From the NCBI GenBank assembly GCA_028826165.1, contig JAPDFW010000081.1, forward strand, positions 166,001 through 230,000: DNA of 64,000 nucleotides, read 5' to 3'. The position numbers and the translations under genes are program-made. The notes below the pieces were generated by a model. The model was not told where the DNA came from and made no database searches. It saw only the letters and a program-made list of their open reading frames with translations. Shown here piece by piece: positions 45,501-57,012 of the stretch (position 1 is its first letter; every line of letters starts with the position of its first letter). This DNA is from Anaeramoeba ignava (taxonomy: Eukaryota > Metamonada > Anaeramoebidae).

Positions 45501-48500
45501 ACGGTGGGCGTGTGCGCCGATTCCCAACGCAATTGGATCCTTTCCATGTGCAAGAGACAGTGCCTGTGGAGTATGCGCAATTTAGCGAGACAGGAAGACC
45601 AACAGTGCTTCAATCTCAGTCGATCTCTCCTGTGGCCGATGATGTGCGATTGAAGTCACCGCTTGTGCAGAGCCAGAACCAGACACTAAAAACGGTGTTG
45701 AACCGCAAGATCCGCAAGTACATCCAGAACAGGCGTGGAGCGTTCCATGTGAGGATGATCTACGGAGGAGTGACTTATAGCGGCGTCGTGATTTTCAAGC
45801 CAACACACATCAAAGTGAAAACAGAAATTGGTGGAGATGTGCAGAAAGACTTTATGCAGCTGATCTACGGAGGCGACCACAAGATATTCCTTCACGTAAT
45901 CAAGATCAATCAACTCATGCTCCAATTTGCGCCTGGCCAACGGTTGATCATCAGCACCAAGAATTCTCTGTATCGCGATCTCTTCGTTAACACATACTTT
46001 GTGTTCCATCACATAAACTTCCTGCAATCCGACGCGAAGAAATTGAACAGTTTTCTCAAGAACACAACCAACTTCGTTGTCACAACATCGCCGACAAAAC
46101 TCGAGCTCGCAAAAACCAAGCAAAGCCTCTCAAAATTCAAGAGCAAGGAGTCTCTTTTCGCATTCCGCGAGCGACGCGGTGTTCCTGTGACTCACCACGA
46201 CTACAAAAACGAGACTGCACAAATCAACACAACCGTGTATCATCTTTCCGTCTACGACTCGTTCGCAGATTATCTCGGTGTCGGCGAGGTTGTGCTCCAT
46301 CCAGAATACTTCTCCTTCAGTTTCGAAGACATCCGCATTGCCCGCTTCTTCAACCCCTTCGCAAACTTCTGTTTTGAATTCGACAACCCTCTTGAAGCAC
46401 GTTTTAATCTCGACGAGTTTGAATATGTGATTGTTGGCTTCCCCTCAAAGGAGCTCCAGCTCGGTTTTCTGCTCGATTTCTTCAGCAAACGCAAGATCGC
46501 CACTCCCGTAATGCATCTTTGGCACAAGACAACAAGCACCGTCTCTGTGCCGTGTCTTGTGGAGAATGTCCACGAAACAGCGCAAGTGGGGAAGATTGTT
46601 GCCGAGAAGGATTGCTTCACGATATACGCGACACCTGAGCAAGTTAAAAAACCGTTGAAGAAAAAGAGCGAAGTTATTCAAGAAAACAATAATAACAATA
46701 ATAACAATAACGAAATCATTGAGGAGAAAAAGGAACAGAAAAAAATCATGAGCCAAGAATCAATTCTCACGCTCGAATATTCTCCGCTCACAACAACAAA
46801 GATCCACCGCAAAAACCCCAAGCTTCTGCGGATCAATCTCGGATACGATGCGTTCGTTAATATCATCTTCAAAACATCCCAAGATCTGCTCAAGTTCCAG
46901 GCGGCTTTTGAGGAGAACAAGAATCAAACACTGTCAGCCATCTCGAAACAGCATCTTCTCGGAAATCTCAACGCACGATATCCGAACGAATTTCACGCGC
47001 GCGTTGTGGAGAATAACGAACAAGTGGGTGCCCGCAGGATCCTTTTCACGCCAGGATACCTGACTGTGATCAGTGATGACGAGCATTACACACGATATCC
47101 GATCAGCTCGCGGGTGATCATCCAGAGAGAGAAGCAGCCGAACTCTGTGACAGTTGAGTTCCGCGGATTGCGAAATCATTCAAAACTCGAGTTCCATTTC
47201 CCAACAATTCTGGCTTCGCTCGAGTTCCAGAAGGCGTTGTCATATTTCGACATGAAACACGATTACACACCAATGATTTCGGAGAACATCTACCAATCAG
47301 ATCACCGATTCAACGTTGTTGTGTACGATGCGGATGGAAAGCCAATGTGCAAGGGGAATGTGAGGATCGGATCGGATCGGATTGTGGTTGTCCAGGCATT
47401 CATCCACGAGCAGGCAGCGCCCGTTATTGTGCGCGATTCAAACGTGCAGTTCTACATCAATCCGTTCGACACAAAGAAGGGGAAGATCGAGGGTTCTGAT
47501 TATCTCGGTAAGCAATTCAGTCTGATTCTCGGGTTCTCTTCTCAAACCGAGCGCAATTCTTTCGTTAAGCTTTTCCAGAAATTCAAGCATGTTGTCCGTT
47601 TGCAAGAGGAGTTCTACAAGCAAGAAACACACGAAAAAGACACTCGACTTCCTGAAGCTCTCGAAGAAGAGCCTCCTCTTGCAACGCGCTTCGCTAATTT
47701 TGCAGACAAATTCTACGCCGTCATCTTCTCAATGGATGGCATTAAAAAATCCAACGCAAGATTCCGAGTATCCGTCAACGAAATGGACATCAAGGATATC
47801 GAGACAAAGAAATTATCGAAATTCCCAATTACCTCCAAGACAGACATCTTCCTCAACAACCAGAACGAGCGCCATCTCAAAATCGAAACTGGAAAGGAAT
47901 TTCTTCTGCTCTCCTTCCGCGATGGTCTTTCCCGCGAGCACGCAATGAATCTCGTCAAGAAATCGGTGGACATACTCTCAAACAAAACACCCGCAATCGC
48001 ACCCAAAAAACGCGAATACATGGTGTTCTGCGAAGCGCTAAAAAAAGATCCCGTAAGCATTGTGTCGAAGTTCCGCACAAATATATACGACAAGGAATTA
48101 ATGCGGGAGATCCCACACAAAGTTTCCATTTTAGGCAACGTGATCCAACTCAAAAATCTCGAGGTTGGCTCGCTAAGGATCATTTTGATCAGCAAATCCT
48201 TCGACATCTTCACATCCAATCGCAACGAGAACCATCTCCGCATTGAGTTTGATCAGAACGAGATCTTCTTTGTTTTCCCCGACAAAGCAATGCGCGACGA
48301 GGCTATCAAGGCGCTGCATGCCGTTGCAGACACAACACGCCACAACCGCTATCCAGTATCATTAATCCAGAAACACGGGAAGCGCTACTCCGAGGCCGGA
48401 GCGGTTCTTCATTTCGAAGAATCCACACTCGCAATCCGCATTGAGCACGCTCACGAAAACTCTCTCCACATCCCATACGAGAACCTCCGTTTCAGACTGA

Positions 48501-49627
48501 GCTTCACATCCTATATTTTCGAGCTCTACAGCGAATCACCGCAATTCAACGCGCGCGTAGCATGCATGGACATCGAAACACGCAACCGTCTTCTGCGGAA
48601 GCTTGTTGACATGAACGAGCAATTCATGGTTCTCGGACATGATACGCCGCCCGCACAATTCCCAGTTAAAATCCAGGAGCATCCGCTCAATCTCTCTGCA
48701 AAAACAACAGCAGAAACCGTTACCGAGCTTCCCCAGATCATCATCCCCGCAATCATCTACAGCATCAAAGCCAGGGCAGATCCCGAGAGAGTCCGCACCA
48801 AACTCTCCAAATCCGCGCTCGAGATTGTGTACCAAGATAACTCCTCAGAAACCTTCGAATACACCGACCAGATGTACTGCTCGTTCCACAAAACAGACAA
48901 GCGTCTTCTTCAGCTCTGGTTCGGTTTCGACCAATCCGTTGTCCTCAAATTCCCTTTTGTTTCCTATCGCGATGAGTTTCTCCAAATCTTCCGTCTCTTC
49001 CATCCCGTTCAATCTTCCGATGTTTCGGTTCTCTCTGAAAAACCCGATCTTCCTCAAAAAGAGATCGACATCAAAGAAGCCACAACCGACGACATTCTCA
49101 TCATGGATCAGCCTCAAAAGGGCAAGCAATCCCACGGCAAGCTCGAGTACAATCGCGAGTCTATCATCTTCAAAATCAACGACGCCACAATTGCCCGTTT
49201 CCATTTCATTGACGGAATGCTTTCCATCAGCATCCAGCGCGATGGCGACTTCATCCGCGTTCAGAATGATAAAGATTCCCTTATATTCAAGTTCACAATC
49301 CCTTCAGAAGCTCAAGTCTTTGTCCGCAAATTTGCCCAATTTCGCACCCCAAGATTCAAGGTTGTTCTTCTTAAATCTCCAGACCCTCAAATCCCCCGTT
49401 TGTCTTCTGGTTCTGTCTTCGTTATAGGCACTCAACTCTGGTTCTTTTCTCACAGTTTCAAATCTTCTTTCGAGATTTCTTCTTCTTCTTATATCCACAT
49501 TTCAAAGAATGATTTCTCTTTTGCAAAACTTTATCTTAATTCCTCAAACAAACTTTGGCTCAAATTCAAGTCTGATTCCAAATGTCAAGAGTTTGTTGAG
49601 ATTTTCAAGTATTGGACCGAGAAATGA
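42575..49627 (+). CDS. giant protein: calponin-homology-like domain plus tandem PH-like repeats
   Basis: Exons 42575-42726, 42810-43647 and 43717-49627, about 2299 aa, stop TGA. Residues 1-105 look like a calponin-homology (CH) domain (LSWFSQVISKKV, LCQKLGVPKN-like ACQKLGVPKNLLIPVKEI). The rest consists of about 14-15 divergent modules of roughly 95-130 aa. Each has a beta-rich core opening with an FxVxV strand (PTFSVTVID, ASFNVTVIK, GSFEVLFRI, GAFHVRMIY, NEFHARVVE, HRFNVVVYD, DKFYAVIFS, PRFKVVLLK) and closes with an amphipathic helix ending in xFxxFFxxF-type sequence. This is the layout of PH-like folds, inferred from pattern only. A one-nucleotide frame change at 44562-44583 joins frames that otherwise form one module. 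From about 43.9 kb the gene is markedly GC-richer (CTC, GAG, CGC codons) than the window. No exact family was recognised; a cytoskeletal or membrane scaffold is possible. Confidence 0.75.
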
Positions 49628-50135
49628 TTAATTTTTTTTTTTCCTTTTTCTTTTTCAATTCTCAATTAAAAACCTTTTCCAAATTCAAAACAATTTTCCA
49701 TTTTCAAAATTAAAATTGAAATCAAAATTAAAATTAAAATTAAAATTAAAATTAAAATTAAAATTAAAATTAAAATTAAAATTAAAATTAAAATTAAAAT
49801 TAAAATTAAAATTAAAATTAAAATTAAAATTACAATTAAAATTAAAATTAAAATTAAAATTAAAATTAAAATTAAAATAAAATCAAAATTAAAATTGAAA
49901 AATTAAAATTAAAATTAAAATTAAAATCAAAAGAATTAAAAGAAAAGAATTGAAATCAAAATTAAAATTGAAATTAAAAGAAAAGAATTGAAATTAAAAT
50001 CAAAAGAATTAAAATCAAAAGAATTGAAAGAATTGAAATTAAAATCAAAAGAATTAAAAGAAAAGAATTGAAATCAAAATTAAAATTGAAATTAAAAGAA
50101 AAGAATTGAAAGAATTGAAAGAATTAAAAGAAAAG
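49628..50135. repeat. AAAATT and GAATTAAAAGAAAA arrays, intergenic
   Basis: Tandem AAAATT hexamers (49700-49925) turn into AGAATTGAAATCAAAATTA- and GAATTAAAAGAAAA-type repeats up to the TAG stop of the Cys-rich gene. No gene was seen. Confidence 0.75.
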
Positions 50136-51287
50136 CTAGCAGGTTGATAGCTGATAAGGAGAAATTCCATAAAAAGTGCATTCCCATCCATCACGAGTAC
50201 AAGAAAGTAAACTACTTAATTCATTTGGACATTTAGCCAATTCACAAGAATTTGATCTATAAGGATTACCAGCTCTGCAATTATATTGATTAAGACAATT
50301 AAGACCTTGATTGAGTTCTTGTTGACATCCAAAGCTATGAATTTCCCAGAAAGTGGATGTTACACAATCACAAATTGTTCCTGGTGGATTCTCACCAGTT
50401 GAATCATCACAGAATAAATCATTGCGGAATGGAGTGCATACATTAGCAATACAAGCCAATCCAAATGTGCAATGTGAATGAGCTAAACAGAAATCTCCTT
50501 GATTACCTGAAAATAAATTTGTGCATACTGCATCTACTAATGATGAATTTGTAACTTTGCATGCTGTAAATCCTTTGCAAATTGACATGAAATCAGATGT
50601 ATCTGCAAATGCTCCTATACAAGATTCACCTATATTATAACTTTCTTTGCATTGATTATTGAAACAAAAGCTTCCAAGTTCACATTGTAATGGTCCTGTG
50701 CATGGTTGTCCAATTTCAATACCTCCACAATAACCATTTGAACAATTATTCGAGGTACATTGAGAACCATATTGACAAGAATCGCCTGGACTTAAACTAT
50801 TTTTTATTAGTTATATATTTTTTTAAGATGAATATTTGATTTTGTTTTGATTTAATTTTGATTTAATTTTGATTTAATTTTAATTTAATTTTGATTTAAT
50901 TTAATATTAAATGTAAATATTTGATCTAAATATTTGATCTTAAAAATATTATTTTTATAGAAATTTTGAAATAATGAAAATATTTTTATTATTTATTTAT
51001 TTATTATTTTTGATTTTGATTTTGGTCTGTTGATTTAAAAATGTTTACTTGCTTGCAACACATTTGTTGTTTTCACAAAGTTTACTTGTACAATTATCTT
51101 GTGAAATACAATCTGCTCCATCATTTGGATAAGAACAAGTGCTGTCATGACAAACAAGGTTCTCATAACATCTGTGGTTCATTCCATCACAACCTTGCCC
51201 AAGTGTATGAAAATAGTATGAACAAGTTGAAAAAACAAAAGGAACCAAAGCAAAAAAAATGAAAAGAAAGTTCAATTTCATTCCCAA
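50136..51287 (-). CDS. secreted Cys-rich protein 1
   Basis: Two exons, 51287-51049 and 50796-50136, with a 252-nt phase-2 intron, give 299 aa. The N-terminal hydrophobic segment (LNFLFIFFALVPFVFS) is a signal peptide, followed by Cys-rich modules. Exon 1 contains CDGMNHRCYENLVCHDSTCS and NCTSKLCENNKC. Exon 2 contains LSPGDSCQYGSQCTSNNC, GQPCTGPLQCELGSFCFNNQC, and CxxxLxC/CxNGxC patterns spaced about every 40 residues. The layout, intron position and phase equal those of the neighbour at 51982-54244, so they are paralogues. No hydrophobic C-terminal anchor remains. The stop is TAG, the only one seen in this window, and three codons (LFF) later a TAA follows. Probably an extracellular or vacuolar protein; the family is not recognised. 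Confidence 0.82.
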
Positions 51288-51981
51288 AACAAAAATAAAA
51301 AAAGAAATAGAAATAGAAAAAGAAAAAATAAATTGAAAAATAAAAGAAAAAAATTAAATTTCCATTTTTATTTTTAAAATTAAATTAAAATAAAAAAAAA
51401 AGCAAAAAAAATTATTTTGTTGTTTTTATTGTTTTTGTTTAATAAATTAAATTAAATAAACCAAAATAATTTTAAATTTAAAAAAAAATGGTTAAAAAAT
51501 TAAATAAACTTTATTCTATTTTATCTTTTTTTTTCTTGATCAAAAAATAAACAAAAAAAATAATAAAAATAAAAATAATAATAATAAAAACCTTTTCTAT
51601 TTTTAAGTTTTTAAGTTTTTTTCTTTTTCTCTTTCTTATTTCTTTTTAATTTAATTTTGTCACTTTTATTTATAAATAATATTTATAAATATTATTCTAA
51701 AATCTATTTAATTTTAATTTCTTTTTTGATCGAAAAAATAATAAAGAAATAATTAATTAATTCAATAATTGAAAAACAAAAAAAAAGAAAAAGAAAAATT
51801 TTTTTTTTGAGAAATTATTGATCGGAAAAAAAAAATCATTCAAAAAAAATCATTCAAAAAAAATGAATTGAAATTGAAATGAATTGAAAAGAAATGAATT
51901 GAAATTGAAATTGAAATTGAAATTGAAATGAATTGAAATTGAAAAAAGAATCAGAAATTCGAAATTAGAAGAAATTCGAAA
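51288..51981. other. intergenic between the Cys-rich paralogues
   Basis: A/T-rich, with short poly-A and poly-T tracts and a GAAATTGAAATTGAATT patch near 51840-51950. No coding or RNA feature was identified. Confidence 0.5.
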
Positions 51982-54244
51982 TTAGAAAATGAAAAAGAGG
52001 CAAGCTAACATTAAAGCAAACGATAAAATAATTCCAGTTGCAGAATTAGATTTATTGCAATCCCAATAATAAGGAGGATAAAAGGTATCTGCGTGATTGT
52101 TGGACATAGCACATTGAATAGCTTTCAGTTTATCTAAGCAAGAATCCAAAGGACAAGCACCCATAGTGAAAACATCTTCATGAATAACACAATTAGTTTG
52201 AGCCAAACAGCTTAAACCATCTTGAATTTCAGTATTAGCGTTTGTATTGGCAACTGTTATGCAATATCCTGAAGTGCAATTACAAACTGTACCAAATGGG
52301 CATTGACTATCGGCAGTACAAGAAATAGTTGTGTCGTCATAACTTTTGCAAACACCTGTTACCCCAGGATTATCACAATATAATCCCAATTTGCACGCCA
52401 TGTTATGAGTACATCCTTGATTAACTTCTCTTGTAAACATTGTATCACAAATAAAACTTGTTGATTGTGTATTTTGCATGCACATTTTAAAATCCTTACA
52501 AAGATTCAACGCTTCAGCTGTAGATGAAATAGCAGCAAATTGAGTAGAACATGTTTCTCCAGGTGAAAGAGATTCAACACATACATAATTAGATCCAGTA
52601 TTCATGCAAAAAGATCCAGCTGCACACGCTCCATAACTACTACTTCCACAAGGTTGTCCTATTGCAGCACCAGTACATATACCATTATTACAACTCAAAG
52701 TAGTAGGGCATTGTTCATTTATTTCGCATGAATCTCCTGGAAGCAAACTATTTGATATTTATTATTTATTTAAATATTAGTATTTAGATTGATATTTATA
52801 TTTATATTTATATTTATATTTATATTGATATTGATATTGATATTGATATTGATATTGATATTGATATTTATATTTATATTTATATTTATATTTATATTTA
52901 TATTTATATTTATATTTATATTTATATTTATATTTATATTTATATTTATATTTATATTTATATTTATATTTATATTTATATTTATATTTATATTTATATT
53001 TATATTTATATTTATATTTATATTTATATTTATATTTATATTTATAATTATATTTATATTTATATTTATATTTATATTTATATTTATATTTATATTTATA
53101 TTTATATTTATAATTATATTTATATTTATATTTATATTTATATTTATATTTATGTTTATATTTTATATTTTATTTATTTTATATTTTATTTTTTATATTT
53201 ATATTTTATATTTTTATATTTATGTTTATATTTATATTTTATATTTATATATTTATATTTATATTTATATATATTTTATATTTATATTTATATTTATATT
53301 TTTTATATTTTTATTTATATTTATATTTAATTTTATATTTATATTTTATTTATATTGATATTGATATTGATATTGATATTTATATTTATATTTATATTTA
53401 TATTTTTATATTTATATTTAATTTATATTTATATTTATATTTATATTTTATATTTTATATTTATATTTATATTGATATTGATATTGAAAATATATATAAA
53501 TTTATATTTATATATTATATATTTTATATTTGATATTTATATTTATATTTATATTTATATTTTATATTTATATTTATATTTATATTTATATTTTATATTT
53601 ATATTTATATTGATATTTATATTGATATTGATATTGATATTGATATTGATATTGATATTGATATTGATATTGATATTGATATTGATATTGATATTGATAT
53701 TGATATTGATATTGATATTGATATTGATATTGATATTGATATTTATATTGATATTTATATTGATATTGATATTGATATTGATATTGATATTGATATTGAT
53801 ATTTATATTTATATTTATATTTATATTTATATTTATATTTATATTTATATTTATATTTATATTTATATTGATATTTATATTTATATTGATATTTATATTT
53901 ATATTGATATTGATATTGATATTGATATTTAGTAATTTTGAAAAGAAGAAGAAAAACAATAAAAAAAAAGTTAAAATAAAATTAAGAACAAAAAAAGTTA
54001 AAAATTACAAGGCTGGAATGCATTTATTTTGGTAACAATATCCACTTGTGCAATCAGTACCAAGTTGGCAATCTGCTCCATCGTTCTGATAACTACAAGT
54101 ATTGTTGAAACATTTTAGATTATCATAACAATAAATATTCGATGATTCATCACAAGCCTCTCCAAGATGAACATGTTGACAATCTGAAACTACAGAATAA
54201 GCTAAAGAAAAGAAGAAAACGAATAAAAGAAATAACTTTTTCAT
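51982..54244 (-). CDS. secreted Cys-rich protein 2 with C-terminal hydrophobic anchor
   Basis: Two exons, 54244-54009 and 52747-51982, phase-2 intron of 1,261 nt, 333 aa plus TAA. Signal peptide ([19 protein letters not shown]), then the same module order as paralogue 1: [101 protein letters not shown] and LSCLAQTNC. It ends in [19 protein letters not shown], a hydrophobic tail compatible with a GPI anchor or a single membrane span. It is probably a cell-surface protein. Head-to-tail duplication with the gene at 50136-51287 is clear from the shared intron phase (VASN/LSPGDSC against IPAF/LLPGDSC). Confidence 0.85.
52748..54008. repeat. TATTTA/TATTGA hexamer arrays in a Cys-rich gene intron
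   Basis: About 200 hexamers, partly TATTTA and partly TATTGA, in alternating blocks (the TATTGA block is clearest at 53610-53800). The paralogue's intron is only 252 nt, so the expansion is recent and gene-specific. Confidence 0.85.
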
Positions 54245-54335
54245 TTAATTTAAAAAGAAAAATAAAAAGAAACAAAATTTTTTTTCTTACTTTTTTTTTT
54301 ACTTTTACTTTTTTTGCTTTTTTTTGGATTTATAA

Positions 54336-56912
54336 ATCAATTTTAAATCAATTATAAATCAATTATAAATCAATTTTAAATCAATTTTAAATCAATTTTA
54401 AATCAATTTTAAATCAATTTTAAATCAATTTTAAATCAAATCTAAATCAATTCTAAATCAATTATAAATCAAATCTAAATCAATTTTAAATTAATTATAA
54501 ATCAATTTTAAATCAATTTTAAATCAATTTTAAATCAATTTTAAATCAATTTTAAATCAATTTTAAATCAATTATAAATCAATTCTAAATCAATTTTAAA
54601 TCAATTCTAAATTAATTTTAAATCAATTTCTAAATTAATTTTAAATCAATTATAAATCAATTATAAATCAATTTTAAATCAATTCTAAATCAATTTTAAA
54701 TCAATTTTAAATCAATTATAAATTAATTTTAAATCAATTTTAAATCAATTCTAAATCAATTCTAAATTAATTCTAAATCAATTCTAAATCAATTCCAAAT
54801 CAATTATAAATTAATTTTAAATCAATTATAAATCAATTCTAAATTAATTTTAAATCAATTATAAATCAATTATAAATCAATTTTAAATTAATTTTAAATC
54901 AATTATAAATCAATTTAAATTATAAATAAATTATAAATCAATTATAAATCAATTCTAAATCAATTTTAAATTAATTTTAAATCAATTATAAATCAATTTT
55001 TAAATCAATTCTAAATTAATTTTAAATCAATTATAAATCAATTATAAATCAATTTTAAATCAATTATAAATCAATTTTAAATTAATTTTAAATCAATTTT
55101 AAATCAATTATAAATCAATTTTAAATTAATTTTAAATCAATTATAAATCAATTATAAATCAATTATAAATTAATTTTAAATCAATTATAAATCAATTCTA
55201 AATCAATTATAAATTAATTTTAAATCAATTATAAATCAATTTTAAATCAATTCTAAATTAATTTTAAATCAATTATAAATCAATTTTAAATCAATTCTAA
55301 ATTAATTTTAAATCAATTATAAATCAATTATAAATCAATTATAAATCAATTTTAAATCAATTCTAAATCAATTATAAATTAATTCTAAATCAATTTTAAA
55401 TTAATTTTAAATCAATTATAAATCAATTTTAAATCAATTTCTAAATTAATTTTAAATCAATTCTAAATCAATTATAAATCAATTTTAAATCAATTTTAAA
55501 TCAATTTTAAATCAATTTTAAATCAATTATAAATCAATTCTAAATCAATTATAAATTAATTATAAATTAATTTTAAATCAATTATAAATCAATTCTAAAT
55601 TAATTTTAAATCAATTCTAAATTAATTTTAAATCAATTTTAAATCAATTCTAAATTAATTTTAAATCAATTTTAAATCAATTCTAAATCAATTCTAAATC
55701 AATTCTAAATCAATTTTAAATTAATTTTAAATCAATTTTAAATCAATTTTTAAATCAATTCTAAATCAATTCTAAATCAATTTTAAATCAATTTTAAATC
55801 AATTTTAAATCAATTCTAAATCAATTTTAAATCAATTTTAAATCAATTTTAAATCAATTTTAAATCAATTTTAAATCAATTTTAAATCAATTTTAAATCA
55901 ATTTTAAATCAATTTTAAATCAATTTTTAAATCAATTTAAATCAATTTTAAATCAATTTTAAATCAATTTTAAATCAATTTTTAAATCAATTTTAAATCA
56001 ATTTTAAATCAATTTTAAATTAATAATTTTAAATTGAATTTTAAAATCAATTATAAATTAATTTTAAATCAATTATAAATCAATTTAAATCAATTATAAA
56101 TCAATTTTAAATCAATTTTAAATCAATTCTAAATCAATTTTAAATCAATTTTAAATCAATTTTAAATCAATTTTAAATCAATTTTAAATCAATTTTAAAT
56201 CAATTTTAAATCAATTTTAAATCAATTTTAAATCAATTCTAAATCAATTTTAAATCAATTATAAATCAATTCTAAATCAATTCTAAATCAATTCTAAATC
56301 AATTATAAATTAATTTTAAATCAATTCTAAATTAATTTTAAATCAATTTCTAAATTAATTATAAATCAATTCTAAATTAATTTTAAATTAATTTTAAATT
56401 AAATCTAAATAAATTCTAAATCAATTCCAAATCAATTCCAAATTAATTATAAATCAATTCTAAATCAATTCTAAATTAATTTTAATTCTAAATAAATTCT
56501 AAATCAATTATAAATTAATTATAAATCAATTCTAAATCAATTCTAAATCAATTCTAAATTAATTCTAAATTAATTCTAAATTAATTATAAATCAATTATA
56601 AATCAATTCTAAATCAATTTTAAATTAATTCTAAATTAATTCTAAATTAATTATAAATCAATTATAAATCAATTCCAAATCAATTTTAAATTAATTCCAA
56701 ATCAATTCCAAATCAATTCCAAATCAATTATAAATCAATTTTAAATTAATTTTAAATCAATTTTAAATCAATTATAAATCAATTTTAAATCAATTTTAAA
56801 TCAATTTTAAATCAATTTTAAATCAATTTTAAATCAATTTTAAATCAATTATAAATCAATTTTAAATCAATTCTAAATCAATTATAAATCAATTCTAAAT
56901 CAATTATAAATA
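54336..56912. repeat. 2.6-kb minisatellite of AAATCAATTNT
   Basis: About 230 copies of an 11-mer AAATCAATTTT with T/A/C alternation at one position (AAATCAATTATA, AAATCAATTCTA) and TTAATT variants. No open frame of protein-like composition and no gene within. It separates the Cys-rich genes from the TMEM181-like gene and ends in a (CATTTTTT)n tract. Confidence 0.9.
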
Positions 56913-57012
56913 AATTTTTTCATTTTTCATTTTTCATTTTTTCATTTTTTCATTTTTTCATTTTTTTCATTTTTTTCATTTTTTTGTTTGTTAATTTGTT
57001 TTGTTTTAAAAA

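Noticed and set aside
44570-49498. many open frames on both strands within the giant gene
   Set aside because: They are shadow frames caused by the GC-rich composition; the long plus frame alone has module structure and continuity.
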